Source: Hyphomicrobiales bacterium
Lineage (GTDB): Bacteria > Pseudomonadota > Alphaproteobacteria > Rhizobiales > Phreatobacteraceae
DNA length: 64,000 bases
Assembly: GCA_017304475.1 (NCBI GenBank)
Contig: JAFKKV010000016.1
Location: forward strand, 1-64,000
Reading direction: 5' to 3'
Part shown: positions 44,054-53,306 of the stretch, in pieces
How the letters are laid out: every line of letters begins with the position of its first letter
Numbering within the stretch: the first letter of the stretch is position 1
The notes under the pieces: generated by a model
What the model was told of the DNA's origin: nothing
Database searches by the model: none
The model's input: only the letters and a program-made list of their open reading frames with translations
Made by a program: the position numbers and the translations under genes

Positions 44054-44329
44054 ATGAACGAACGCATTCACGACAATATCGACGCCAACAGGTTCGAGCT
44101 CGACCTGGGTGGCCAGATCGTCTTCGCCAACTATCGGCGCGAGCCGTCATCCATCGTGATCTTCCACGTCGAGGCACCGGTTCCCCTGCGCGGAACCGGC
44201 GCGGCCGGCCGATTGATGGAAGGCATCGTGGCGCAGGCAAAGGCCGAGCATCGCGAACTGGTGCCGCTCTGCTCCTATGCCTCCGCCTGGATGCGCCGCC
44301 ACGGCCAGCCGGTCGGCCTGTCGGGTTGA
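44054..44329 (+). CDS. Small GNAT-like acetyltransferase (COG2388 type)
   Basis: 91 residues from the ATG at 44054; an in-frame ATG at 44033 has too short a ribosome-binding spacing. ELDLGGQIVFANYRR, VPLRGTGAAGRLMEGI and VPLCSYASAWMRRH match the short YjdJ/COG2388 acetyltransferase-like proteins, where the RGTGAAGRL loop binds acetyl-CoA. Role unknown. The stretch from 44330 to 44525 after it shows nothing. Confidence 0.75.
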   Translation: MNERIHDNIDANRFELDLGGQIVFANYRREPSSIVIFHVEAPVPLRGTGAAGRLMEGIVAQAKAEHRELVPLCSYASAWMRRHGQPVGLSG

Positions 44330-44525
44330 GTGCGCCCCGACGCGATCGCATCCCTGCCCGCCTGCGCTGAAATGCCGCCCCTGGCATCGGACCGCTTGCG
44401 GTTTGCCCGTCGCCTCGGCCATTGAGCTACTGCGCGTTCGCGCGGCGTGTGCTCATGCAACAGGCGATTTGGGATAGGCGATCCTGGCCAGACTTCTCGA
44501 CGGCAAGATCTTCGAAAAGCAGAAC

Positions 44526-45407
44526 GTGTCGCTCGGCATCGCGATGATGCTGCTCGGCTTCTTTCTGTTCGCCGCCAATGACACGCTCGGCAAATGGCTG
44601 CTCGGCACCTTTACGGTCGGCCAGATCATGCTGGTGCGGGCCGTGGTGGGCCTGAGCATCATCCTGCCTCTGCTGCTGCGCGGCGGCGTCACTCCGATCC
44701 GCAGCCAGCCACGCCCCTGGCTGCAGTTGCTGCGCGGCATCCTGTCGACGCTCGAAGCCTCGCTGTTCTTCTGGGCACTCAGCTTCCTGCCGCTGGCCAG
44801 CGTCATGACCTATTATCTCGCCGGGCCGATCTATGTGACCGCCCTGTCGCCCTGGCTGCTGGGTGAACATGTCGGCTGGCGGCGCTGGAGCGCCGTCGGC
44901 GTCGGCTTCCTCGGCGTCGTGCTGGCGCTGTCGCCCTCGGCCGAGAGCCTGTCGCTCGGCGCATTCTGCGCGCTCGCGGGCAGCTTCAGCTATGCCTGCT
45001 TCATGGTCGCCACGCGCAAGCTCGCCGGCACCAGCAACGCCGTGCTGATGAGCTGGCAACTCATGATGGCGCTCGCCTTCGGCATCGTCATGGTCGCCTG
45101 GCAGGGCTGGACACCTCCCGGACGCCTGGATGCCCTGCTGCTCGCCATCCTCGGCATTGGCTCGCTTGCCGGCAATCTCTGTGTCAACCTGGCGCTCAAG
45201 CTGGCGCCTGCCTCGGTGGTCGTGCCCTATCAATATACCCTGATCGTCTGGGGCATCCTGTTCGGCTATCTCGTCTTCGGTGAGATCTCCGACCTGAAGA
45301 CGATGGCGGGCGCCGCGATCATCGTCGGCGCCGGCCTGTTCATCTTCCTGCGCGAGCAACAGCTCCAGCGCCAGAAGCGGCGAGAGGCGAGCCCCGAGAC
45401 GCCATGA
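44526..45407 (+). CDS. DMT-superfamily permease (EamA, 10 TMS)
   Basis: 293 residues starting at a GTG; an ATG at 44547 is an alternative. Two EamA repeats of five helices each are visible (about 1-140 and 150-280), with FWALSFLPLASVMTYYLAGP in the first and SVVVPYQYTLIVWGILFGYLVFGE in the second. Such permeases export or import amino acids, nucleobases or metabolites in the inner membrane. Cargo not predictable. Confidence 0.85.
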   Translation: MSLGIAMMLLGFFLFAANDTLGKWLLGTFTVGQIMLVRAVVGLSIILPLLLRGGVTPIRSQPRPWLQLLRGILSTLEASLFFWALSFLPLASVMTYYLAGPIYVTALSPWLLGEHVGWRRWSAVGVGFLGVVLALSPSAESLSLGAFCALAGSFSYACFMVATRKLAGTSNAVLMSWQLMMALAFGIVMVAWQGWTPPGRLDALLLAILGIGSLAGNLCVNLALKLAPASVVVPYQYTLIVWGILFGYLVFGEISDLKTMAGAAIIVGAGLFIFLREQQLQRQKRREASPETP

Positions 45408-45522
45408 CAGCCAGCCGCGCGTCCGGTGACGGCCGCCGCCCCATCGATGGCGCGAGCGGCATTCACAACTGTGGCGCGCGCGGCTACCATGCCTGCGACT
45501 CGATCATGGGCAGCGGTGACCC

Positions 45523-45618
45523 GTGCTGTTTTCAAACAACCAACTGACCGGCCGCGCGATGGTCCTCTGGGGCTGCCTCGGCGTCGTCCTGATGGCCGCA
45601 CTGTGGATGGCGGAATGA
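45523..45618 (+). CDS. Possible small membrane protein (31 residues)
   Basis: A GTG-started frame of 31 codons: MLFSNNQLTGRAMVLWG followed by a hydrophobic stretch (VVLMAALWMAE). One transmembrane helix is likely. No strong Shine-Dalgarno sequence is seen and I know no family, so it may be chance. It lies in the 252-bp gap between the DMT permease and the flavin reductase. Confidence 0.25.
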   Translation: MLFSNNQLTGRAMVLWGCLGVVLMAALWMAE

Positions 45619-45659
45619 CCGGCCCTCGCGCCTGATCCAACAGCCATCGCGTGCCGTGC

Positions 45660-46265
45660 TCATGGCCGGATCATCTGGAACAGATCGGTCGAATGGGCAT
45701 ACCAGCCGCTGCCATGCATGCGGCTGATGAGACCGAGCGCCGTGGCATCGATATGGCCGCGTGCGGCGTCGAGCACGAATTCATCCGAGACATGGGCGCA
45801 GACCACCTCGCCGATCACGGTCAACTGGCGTGGGCCGGTGACCACGGAGGTGAGGTTGCGGCATTCGAAAGCCACCGGGCTGTCGGCGATGCGCGGCGGC
45901 GCGACCTTCTCCGACGACACGGTACGCAAACCGGCGATCGCCAGTTCGTCGACCTCGGGCGGCGCGTCGACGCAGGTCGCATTCATCGCCTCCGCCATGC
46001 GAGCCGGCACCAGATGCACGACGAACTCGCCGGTCGCCAAAATATTCGCGGCCGTGTCCTTGAAGCCCTTTTGCGGGTGACGCAGCAGGCCGAGCGCCAC
46101 GGTCGGCGGCTCATGGCCCATGACGTTGAAGAAGCTGAACGGCGCGGCATTGGCGACGCCCTCGGGCGAGCGCGTGGTGACCCAGGCGATCGGTCGCGGG
46201 GTCACGGTGGCGGTGAGGATCTTGTAGCGAATGTCGGCCGCGAGTGCGGTCATGTCGAACAGCAT
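45660..46265 (-). CDS. Flavin-reductase-like FMN-binding protein
   Basis: 201 residues. The split-barrel flavoprotein family is shown by TATVTPRPIAWVTTRSPEG, NAAPFSFFNVMGHEPPTVALGL and KDTAANILATGEFVVHLV. Relatives supply reduced FMN to a monooxygenase or act alone. No partner monooxygenase is visible. The start is 7 bp after the nitrilase stop, so they share one transcript and probably one pathway. Confidence 0.85.
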   Translation of the reverse strand: MLFDMTALAADIRYKILTATVTPRPIAWVTTRSPEGVANAAPFSFFNVMGHEPPTVALGLLRHPQKGFKDTAANILATGEFVVHLVPARMAEAMNATCVDAPPEVDELAIAGLRTVSSEKVAPPRIADSPVAFECRNLTSVVTGPRQLTVIGEVVCAHVSDEFVLDAARGHIDATALGLISRMHGSGWYAHSTDLFQMIRP

Positions 46266-46272
46266 GGGTCCC

Positions 46273-47235
46273 TCAGGCTCCGGCCTTCACGCCGCCGACC
46301 GTCGCGACCGCGGCTTTCGGCGCGATATCGACGACGAGCTGAAACACGTCGGGCCGCGCGTAGTGGCCGGTCGCGTCGAAATCGAACTTGCCGCGTGCGA
46401 CCTCGTCGAGGTCGATCTCGGCATAGAGGATGGTCTCCCCGGTGAAATCCGGGCCGGCCAGCACCTTGCCGAGCGGGTCGACGATGGCGCTGCCGCCGCG
46501 CATCAGCACGGTCTCGGGATCGTCGCCCAGCGCGCATTCGAAGTCGGCGGCATAGGCGTCGCGCCGGATGTGCTGGCACGCGGTCAGCACGAAGCACCGG
46601 CCCTCCAGCGCGACGTGGCGCATGGACGGCAGCCAGGTGTCGCGATCATCCGCCGTCGGCGCGCAATAGATGCTGATGCCCTGGCTGAACATGTGCATGC
46701 GCAGCATGGGCATGTAGTTCTCCCAGCAGATCACCGCCCCGATCCGCCCGAGCGAGGTGTCGAAGACCGGCATGGTGGAGCCGTCGCCGAACCCCCAGAT
46801 CAGCCTTTCGCCGGCGGTCGGCATCAGCTTGCGATGCTTGCCGACGAGACCCGCCTTGCCGTCGAAGAACAGCACGGTGCAGTAGAGCGTGCCCAGCTCA
46901 CGCTCGATGCAGCCGATCACCGCGAACAGGCCGGTCGCGGCCGTGGCCGCGGCAATCGTCTCGACCTCCGGTCCGTCGAGGCCGATCGCCTGCTCCCAAT
47001 AGAGCCGGAAGGCCTCGCGGCCCTCCGGCCTGCGCATGCCGACGGGCGCGCCGAAGGAGGCGCCCTTCGGATAGCCGCCGAGGAAAGCCTCGGGAAAGAC
47101 GATCAGCCGGGCGCCGGCCTTGGCGGCCTCGTCGATCAGGGTGGCGGCCTTGGCCGCGGAGGCGATGGTGTCGTCAGGGCACGATGCCGCCTGGGCGACG
47201 GCGGCCTTGTAGCTGATGGTCTGGGTGCGCGTCAT
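46273..47235 (-). CDS. Nitrilase (carbon-nitrogen hydrolase)
   Basis: 320 residues. The catalytic triad is complete: Glu49 in VFPEAFLGGYPKG, Lys136 in KHRKLMPTAGERLIWGFG, and Cys170 in ICWENYMP. CWEN plus the RRPEGREAFRLYW segment mark true branch-1 nitrilases (nitrile to carboxylic acid plus ammonia) rather than amidases. It is 77 bp after an MFS carrier gene and 7 bp before a flavin reductase, forming a nitrile-use operon. Confidence 0.88.
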   Translation of the reverse strand: MTRTQTISYKAAVAQAASCPDDTIASAAKAATLIDEAAKAGARLIVFPEAFLGGYPKGASFGAPVGMRRPEGREAFRLYWEQAIGLDGPEVETIAAATAATGLFAVIGCIERELGTLYCTVLFFDGKAGLVGKHRKLMPTAGERLIWGFGDGSTMPVFDTSLGRIGAVICWENYMPMLRMHMFSQGISIYCAPTADDRDTWLPSMRHVALEGRCFVLTACQHIRRDAYAADFECALGDDPETVLMRGGSAIVDPLGKVLAGPDFTGETILYAEIDLDEVARGKFDFDATGHYARPDVFQLVVDIAPKAAVATVGGVKAGA

Positions 47236-47312
47236 GGTGTCGATCCGGAATGCGAGGCGCGGACGGGAACCACGGGCCACCGGAGGCGGCCCGTGGCACG
47301 GGAGCGTCGGGT

Positions 47313-48947
47313 TCAGAATTCCCGGGTCAGTTGCGGCTTGTTCGGCAGAACCAGGATGCCGACGACCAGGGTGACGGCGGTGATGACCACCGGGTACCAG
47401 AGGCCGGCGAAGACGTCGCCGACCGCCAGCGACAGATAGGTCGCGAAGAACGGCAGGAAGCCGCCGAAAATGCCGGCGCCGATGTGATAGGGGAACGACA
47501 GCGCGGTGTAGCGGATATTGGCCGGGAACAGCTCGACCAGGAACGACGCCACCGGGCCGTAGATCATCGCCACCACGATGGTCATGATCACCAGCAGCAG
47601 GACGATCTTGGCGGAAGCGACCTCCGCCGGGTTGGCCTTGGCGGGGTAACCGGCCTCGCTCAGCACCTTGCGATAGGCCGCGGCATCATAACCTTGAACG
47701 GTCTTGCCCTGGACCGAAATCGCCACCGCCTGGCCTTGGACCGGCGCGGCATAGGTGAAGTTGATGCCGCTGGCGATCAGCAGCTTCTTGGCCTGCACGC
47801 AGGGCTTGGCATGGTCGCCGTGGGTGTTCAGGAGCGATGCGGCGAGCCCGAAGCTGCAGGCATCGCTGGCGCTGTCGGCATGGACGGTGACCGGCGCCGT
47901 GCGGGTCACCGCGACCAGCTGCGGGTTGCCGGCCTCCATCAGCATGGCGAACATCGGCCGGTAGCACAGCGCCGCCAGCAGCAGCCCCGCCATCATCAGC
48001 CACTTGCGGCCGATCCGGTCCGACAGCCAGCCGAACAGGATGAAGCTCGGCGAGCCGATCAAGAGGCCGACGGCCATCAGCATGTAGGAGGTCTGCAGGT
48101 CGATCTTCACCACCTGCTGCATGAAGATCATCACGTAGAACTGGCCGGTGAAATAGGACGCGCCCATGCCGGCGGTGACGCCGAATAGCGCGATCAGGAT
48201 GAGGCGCAGGCTGGACCAGCGGCCGAAGGTGTCGCGCACCGGGTTCTTCGACAGGCGGCGCTCGGCCTTCATGCGCGCGAAAACCGGCGATTCATGCAGT
48301 TTGGCGCGGACATAGATCGAGAAGGCCAGCATGGCGATCGACAGAATGAAGGGAAGGCGCCAGCCCCAGGCCTTGAAAGCCTCCTCGGTCATGAAGGCCT
48401 GCGTGCCCAGGATGACGACGATCGACAGTGCGAGCCCGATCGACGAGGTGATCTGGATCCAGCCGGTCAGCAGGCCGCGCCGGTCGGCACGGGAATGCTC
48501 GGCGACATAGATGACCGCGCCGCCATATTCGCCGCCGACCGCCAACCCCTGCACCAGGCGCAGCACCAGCAACGAGATCCAGGCGGCGTGGCCGACCGAT
48601 GCATAGCTCGGCAGGAAACCGATCAGCGCGGTGCTGCCGCCCATCATCACGATGGTGATCAGGAAGGTGTATTTGCGGCCGACCATATCGCCGATGCGGC
48701 CGAACAGGATGGCGCCGAGCGGCCGGATGACGAAACCCGCGGCCAGCGCACCGAGCGAGGCCAAAAGCGCCGCGGTCGGGTTGTCGGGCGGAAACAGCAC
48801 CGAGCTCATGAACACGGCGAGCGAGCCGTAGATGAAGAAATCATACCACTCGAACACCGTGCCGAGTGTCGAGGCGAGCACGACCTGCCGCTCCTCGCGG
48901 CGCGTGAAGTCGTGATCGGCGGTCGCCGTCATCGTCGTCGCATCCAT
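47313..48947 (-). CDS. MFS transporter (MHS family) with a large extracytoplasmic insertion
   Basis: 544 residues; AGGGGA lies 6 bases before the ATG at 48947, better placed than for the ATG at 48953. GTVFEWYDFFIYGSLAVF, FGRIGDMVGRKYTF and AVGGEYGGAVIYVAEHS define the MHS family. A hydrophilic insertion of about 100 residues (TRTAPVTVHADSASDACS ... AGYPAKANPAEV) interrupts the late helices and contains two Cys (DACS, KPCV) that could form a disulfide. First gene of the nitrilase operon, so it may import a nitrile or the acid. Confidence 0.85.
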   Translation of the reverse strand: MDATTMTATADHDFTRREERQVVLASTLGTVFEWYDFFIYGSLAVFMSSVLFPPDNPTAALLASLGALAAGFVIRPLGAILFGRIGDMVGRKYTFLITIVMMGGSTALIGFLPSYASVGHAAWISLLVLRLVQGLAVGGEYGGAVIYVAEHSRADRRGLLTGWIQITSSIGLALSIVVILGTQAFMTEEAFKAWGWRLPFILSIAMLAFSIYVRAKLHESPVFARMKAERRLSKNPVRDTFGRWSSLRLILIALFGVTAGMGASYFTGQFYVMIFMQQVVKIDLQTSYMLMAVGLLIGSPSFILFGWLSDRIGRKWLMMAGLLLAALCYRPMFAMLMEAGNPQLVAVTRTAPVTVHADSASDACSFGLAASLLNTHGDHAKPCVQAKKLLIASGINFTYAAPVQGQAVAISVQGKTVQGYDAAAYRKVLSEAGYPAKANPAEVASAKIVLLLVIMTIVVAMIYGPVASFLVELFPANIRYTALSFPYHIGAGIFGGFLPFFATYLSLAVGDVFAGLWYPVVITAVTLVVGILVLPNKPQLTREF

Positions 48948-49011
48948 TCCCATTCCCCTGATCTGGCCTTTCGAGAGCCTGCCGAAGGGTCTTCGGTCGG
49001 CCCCTAAATTC

Positions 49012-49046
49012 TCTATCGTCAAAAAGATATGATATTGTCAAATATC
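49012..49046 (-). promoter_or_regulatory. MFS/nitrilase operon promoter with overlapping IclR-type palindrome
   Basis: The perfect dyad GATATT-GTCA-AATATC (49031-49046) contains, on the minus strand, the -35 box TTGACA (49041-49036). After 18 bases comes GATAGA (49017-49012), a weak -10 box. The dyad lies in the 184-bp gap between the MFS gene and the divergent IclR gene and would block the promoter when bound. Confidence 0.6.
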
Positions 49047-49131
49047 GCAAGCTTGAATTTTCAGCCGCCAGCGCCCACACTTCCGGCACGCGCAAGACCC
49101 GACAGAAGCATTTGATTCCAAAGGATATTCA

Positions 49132-50034
49132 GTGGCAGAGCCCCGCGAACCCAAAGCCATCAGGGCTTTGGAAAAGTCGATGCCCGGCCGTGCGGCGGCG
49201 CCGCAGAAACAGGCGAAGGTGGCCAAACCGCCCAAGGCGGAACGCTCCGGCCGGCGCGGCATCCAGTCGATCGAGATCGGCTTCAAGATCCTCGACTACC
49301 TGCGCACCGAGCGGCGCCCGGTGCCGCTCAAGATGATCGCCGCCGGCACCGGCATGTCGGCTGCCAATGTCCACTATTATCTCGTGAGCTTTCAGGCCGT
49401 CGGCATCGTCCGGCAGGAGGCCGACACCGGCTGCTACGCGCTCGGGCCCTATGCCCTGAAGCTCGGCATGGCGGCGATCGAGCAGTTCGACGTGTTCACC
49501 GCGGCCCGGCCGGTCATGGCGGAACTCGCCACCACCATCGGCCATACCGTGTTTCTCGGCGTCTGGGGCAATCGCGGGCCGACCATCGTCTATCGCGTCG
49601 AGGGTGGCAGCAGCCGGCCGATCATCGAATTGCGCGTCGGCAGCGTGCTGACCCTGCTGCGCTCGGCGCTCGGCCGCAATTTCCTGGCGCATTTGCCCGG
49701 CGACATCACCAGCGCGATGCTCGACCAGGAACTGCTGGAAGAGCGGTCGCACGCCGCCGTCACCAGGGCCGATGACACGCCCACTGCCAGGGCCGAAGTG
49801 GAGGACATGGTGGCGACGATCCGGCAGAACGGCATCAGCCGCTGCCGCGACGCGCTGCTCGCCAATTTCACCTCGCTCTCGGCGCCGATCTTCGACCAGG
49901 GCGGCTTCATGATTGCCGCCATCACGCTGATGGGACCGATCGGCACGCTCGACGACGACCTGAAGGGTCCGACCGCGGAGGCCCTGCGCGCCCAGGCGCG
50001 CGCCATCTCTGCAACCGCCGGCTGGGCGCCTTGA
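49132..50034 (+). CDS. IclR-family transcriptional regulator
   Basis: 300 residues from a GTG at 49132 with AGGA 6 bases upstream. An extra, basic, Ala/Lys/Pro-rich tail of about 42 residues precedes the winged helix (about 43-105, IQSIEIGFKILDYLRTERRP). The IclR effector domain spans about 115-290 with HTVFLGVWGNRGPTIVYRVEGG. It is divergent from the MFS/nitrilase operon and probably represses it. The long basic N-terminus is unusual. Confidence 0.88.
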   Translation: MAEPREPKAIRALEKSMPGRAAAPQKQAKVAKPPKAERSGRRGIQSIEIGFKILDYLRTERRPVPLKMIAAGTGMSAANVHYYLVSFQAVGIVRQEADTGCYALGPYALKLGMAAIEQFDVFTAARPVMAELATTIGHTVFLGVWGNRGPTIVYRVEGGSSRPIIELRVGSVLTLLRSALGRNFLAHLPGDITSAMLDQELLEERSHAAVTRADDTPTARAEVEDMVATIRQNGISRCRDALLANFTSLSAPIFDQGGFMIAAITLMGPIGTLDDDLKGPTAEALRAQARAISATAGWAP

Positions 50035-50082
50035 TCGAAGCGGATATGCGCCTCGGGGCCCCCTACTCGGCGAATGCCACCT

Positions 50083-50826
50083 TCATCCGGCGCCCTTTTG
50101 CGCCGCCACCAGCAGGAAGGCCGGGCGTTCGCGCTCCACGGCCAGCGCCGGCTGCGCGGCGATCTGGCCCGCCGTCGGCCCCCATTCCTCGACATGGGTG
50201 ACGGTGAAGCCAAGGCCGATGAGCAGGTTGAGATAGGTCCCGATGGTCCGGTGCTGCTTGATCACGCCCCTGGCGAGCCAGTCGGTGGTCCTCGGGCCCT
50301 CGGCGAGATAGCCGTCGACCGGCCAGACCTTGCGGCCGGCGGCGTCGACGGTCCAGCCGGGCGCCGAAGGCGCGGTATAGATCGGGTGTTCCGCCGAGAA
50401 GACCAGACGGCCGCCGGGAACGAGGGACCGGCTCACCTCGGCCATCAGCCGTTCCAGCTTTTCGAGATAATGGAGCGTCAGCGAGCTGTAGACCAGGTCG
50501 AAGGCAGCCGGCGGCAAGGTGATCTGCTCCAGATCCTCCCTGGCATAGCTGATCGCTTCGTCGGTGGTGACGTCCCTCGCCCGCGCCAGCATGTTCTCGG
50601 AGACGTCGACGCCGTGAACCTCGGCCGCCCCCATGGCGCGGGCTGCCCGACAGAACCAGCCGAAGCCGCAGCCGAGATCCAGGACCTTGCATCCGGCAAG
50701 ATCCGGCAGCAGGGCTTTCAGCGCCGGCCATTCCGGCGCGGCGGCGAGGCCCTCGACCGAGCGCGGCAGCCGGCTGTAACCCTCGAAAAAGGCCGGCTGA
50801 TCGTAGATGTTCTGGGTCATCGTCAT
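50083..50826 (-). CDS. Class I SAM-dependent methyltransferase (UbiE-like)
   Basis: 247 residues. SAM motif I is VLDLGCGFGWFCRAA (about 48-62), motif II VHGVDVSENML and motif III SLVPGGRLVFSAEHP. This set is that of small-molecule methyltransferases of the Methyltransf_11 type. The acceptor is unknown. It is monocistronic, converging with the IclR gene. Confidence 0.85.
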   Translation of the reverse strand: MTMTQNIYDQPAFFEGYSRLPRSVEGLAAAPEWPALKALLPDLAGCKVLDLGCGFGWFCRAARAMGAAEVHGVDVSENMLARARDVTTDEAISYAREDLEQITLPPAAFDLVYSSLTLHYLEKLERLMAEVSRSLVPGGRLVFSAEHPIYTAPSAPGWTVDAAGRKVWPVDGYLAEGPRTTDWLARGVIKQHRTIGTYLNLLIGLGFTVTHVEEWGPTAGQIAAQPALAVERERPAFLLVAAQKGAG

Positions 50827-50942
50827 GCTCGCTGCGGGTCGCGGTGCCCGGCCATAACGGTCGGGGCCGAACCATTGCCAGCCGGCCGCCGGGCGTCAAG
50901 GCGGCGACACCGGCGCCGCCATGCGCCCGGACCGGCCGACGG

Positions 50943-52190
50943 CTATCGTATCGCCGGTGCGAGGTCCGCGGTCGGCGCCGGCCGCGGTTTCAGGCCGAAA
51001 AGCGGCCGGAGCCAGCCGGCCCGCCTGACGATCTCATAGGTCAGCGCGCAGGTCGCGGCGGTCGCCAGGATGATGATCGAAGCCTCGAGCCAGGCCGGCA
51101 GATCCAGGTCGCGGAGCGCATGGGCGGCGATGATGATCGCGGTCTGATGGACAATGTAGTAGGGGAAGACGGCATCGGTGAGATAGCGCCGCGCCGGCGT
51201 GTCGCGGGTCGGCAGCCAGCGCCGGCCGAAGCCGAGGACGGCGACGATCCAGCACCATTGGTCGATGCCATAGACCAGCCTTTGGCCGAACAGCAGGGCC
51301 TCCGAGGACAGGCCCTGCTGGCGGGCCAGATAGGCGGCGAGATAAAGCGCATAGGCGACCAGCGCGCCGGCCAGAGCCGGCCAGCGCCATTGCTCCACCT
51401 CATGCCAGACCGCTTCCGAACGCGCGACCAGGAAACCGAGCAGGAAGGCCGAGGCGTAGAGCGCGTGGGCATACCAGTCGCCGAACAGGGCGTGAGTTTC
51501 GGGAAATCGCGGAAACAGGACGATCCGGTAGGCCGCCAGTACGATGCAGGGCCAGAGCAGCAGGCCGGGCCCTGCAAGCAGCCTAGTCAATACGGATTCG
51601 GCGCGCCTGGCGAAGCCGGGCACCAGCGCCAGCAAGCCGAACAGCAGCATCGAATAGACCCAGAGATAGACCACGAACCAGAGATGGTTCCAGGTCGGCA
51701 TGACGATGCAGGACGACCGTCCGGCCCCACCCGCACAGAACTGCCCGGCGAAAGCCAGGTAATGCTGGCGGTAGAACTCGGCGAAGCTTCCCGCATAGCC
51801 GAAGCCTTCCACCACCTGCAGGTAGGACTGGGGCGGCACGATGACGAGCATGCCGAAGATCAAAGGCGGCAGCAGGCGCGCCGAGCGCTGGCCCGCGAGC
51901 CGCCCCGGCCGCAGCCGGCCGGCCATGAAGGCGGTGGCCGCGCCTGAAACCAGAAACAGCAGCACCAGCCGCCAGGGATTGAGCGCCAGCATGAACGGTT
52001 CGAGGGCTGCGAGCCGATGGCCGCTCTTCACATGAAAGGTCCAGGTCACGTAGAGCATGCCGACGTGGTAGAGAATGAGCAGGCCGAATGCCGCGATGCG
52101 GATCCAGTCGAGATCGATCCGGCGCATGTCCGGCCCTGGCGTCGGTTCAGTCATGATATCGGGTCCGCTCGTGGTCATCGGCATGTCCAT
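50943..52190 (-). CDS. Acyltransferase-3 family membrane protein
   Basis: 415 residues with about ten transmembrane helices. The family opening RRIDLDWIRIAAFGLLILYHVGM (acyltransferase 3/OafA type) contains the conserved arginine and catalytic His. It also has NHLWFVVYLWVYSM and YYIVHQTAII near the end. Such proteins transfer acyl groups to surface sugars or lipids. The divergent LytTR gene is 113 bp away; this pairing is common and suggests control by that regulator. Confidence 0.85.
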   Translation of the reverse strand: MDMPMTTSGPDIMTEPTPGPDMRRIDLDWIRIAAFGLLILYHVGMLYVTWTFHVKSGHRLAALEPFMLALNPWRLVLLFLVSGAATAFMAGRLRPGRLAGQRSARLLPPLIFGMLVIVPPQSYLQVVEGFGYAGSFAEFYRQHYLAFAGQFCAGGAGRSSCIVMPTWNHLWFVVYLWVYSMLLFGLLALVPGFARRAESVLTRLLAGPGLLLWPCIVLAAYRIVLFPRFPETHALFGDWYAHALYASAFLLGFLVARSEAVWHEVEQWRWPALAGALVAYALYLAAYLARQQGLSSEALLFGQRLVYGIDQWCWIVAVLGFGRRWLPTRDTPARRYLTDAVFPYYIVHQTAIIIAAHALRDLDLPAWLEASIIILATAATCALTYEIVRRAGWLRPLFGLKPRPAPTADLAPAIR

Positions 52191-52303
52191 CCCTTCGAAA
52201 CCTTATCGAGCCCGCCCCGCCGGCCGCCGTCCAGGGGACGCGGGAGCAAAGGCCGGACGGATGGGACGAGCGGAACCATGCAGGTACGGGCGGTGGTGAC
52301 AGC

Positions 52304-53230
52304 GTGACGAGCGGCAGCGGATATCCCCTGAAACCGGAACCGGCGACGCGCCTCGTGCGCTGGAAGATCCTTGCCGTGCTGGCAGCGGTCCTGCTCGCGG
52401 TGGCCGTGGTCAATGCCGTCACCACGGTGGACGACGCGGCCCGCTTCGCCGGGCGCGCCCTCTCGCTACCGCGAATCCTGCTCTGGGAGCTTTCGAGCGT
52501 CGTCGTCATTTTCGCGCTGGTGCCGCTGATCCGCTGGGGCGCCCTGCATGTCCGAGGCGGCAGCGGCACGGCGGTCGCGCGGGCCCTCCTGATCAATATC
52601 GGCACGATCCTGGTCTTCACCGCCCTGCACATCGCCGGCATGGTCGTACTGCGCAAGATCGCCCATGGCATCGCCGGCTATGGGCCCTACATCTTCGACC
52701 TGTCGCTCGCCAATCTCATCTACGAGCTGCGCAAGGACGCACTGACCTATCTGCTGATCGGCGCCACCTTCTGGCTCAACGAGAGCTGGAGCCATCGCAG
52801 GCCGCAAGCGGACGGCGCAGCCGCCGGAGCGGGTCCGGTCCCGGCGTCACAGGCGGCCGCCGCCGAAGCATCCCTGCCGCAACCGGCGGTGCCACAGGCC
52901 TTCTGGCTACGCGACGGGACGACAAGCATCAGAATCGACCCTGCGGCCATCGTCTGGGTTCAGTCGGCCGGAAACTATGTCGAATATCTGCTGACCGGCG
53001 GCCGGCGCCATCTGGTCCGCGGAACGCTGCGTGCCGAGGAGGAACGCCTGCGTCCTCATGGCATTGTTCGGGTGCACCGGACGCGGCTGGTCAACCCCAC
53101 GCGCATTACCCGCATCGATATGCGCCCGTCAGGCGATGCGGAGCTGAGGCTCGAGACCGGCGAGACCATCGCGGGCAGCCGCCGCTACGGTCTCGGCGAG
53201 AGCCTGAAACAGGCGGTGCAGGCGCCCTGA
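52304..53230 (+). CDS. Membrane-anchored LytTR-family regulator
   Basis: 308 residues from a GTG. Four predicted helices occupy residues about 18-160; an Ala/Pro-rich linker follows; residues about 205-305 form the LytTR DNA-binding domain (IVWVQSAGNYVEYLLTGGRRHLVRGTL ... IVRVHRTRLVNPTRI). No receiver domain or histidine kinase is nearby, so the sensor is the membrane part itself. It probably controls the divergent acyltransferase gene. Confidence 0.87.
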   Translation: MTSGSGYPLKPEPATRLVRWKILAVLAAVLLAVAVVNAVTTVDDAARFAGRALSLPRILLWELSSVVVIFALVPLIRWGALHVRGGSGTAVARALLINIGTILVFTALHIAGMVVLRKIAHGIAGYGPYIFDLSLANLIYELRKDALTYLLIGATFWLNESWSHRRPQADGAAAGAGPVPASQAAAAEASLPQPAVPQAFWLRDGTTSIRIDPAAIVWVQSAGNYVEYLLTGGRRHLVRGTLRAEEERLRPHGIVRVHRTRLVNPTRITRIDMRPSGDAELRLETGETIAGSRRYGLGESLKQAVQAP

Positions 53231-53306
53231 ACGGCGCGCGGCTGGCGCGTCCCGAGGCCAGCCCCCGCCGCTCCCCTCTTGGGACGGACCGGACATCGTG
53301 CCGCAG

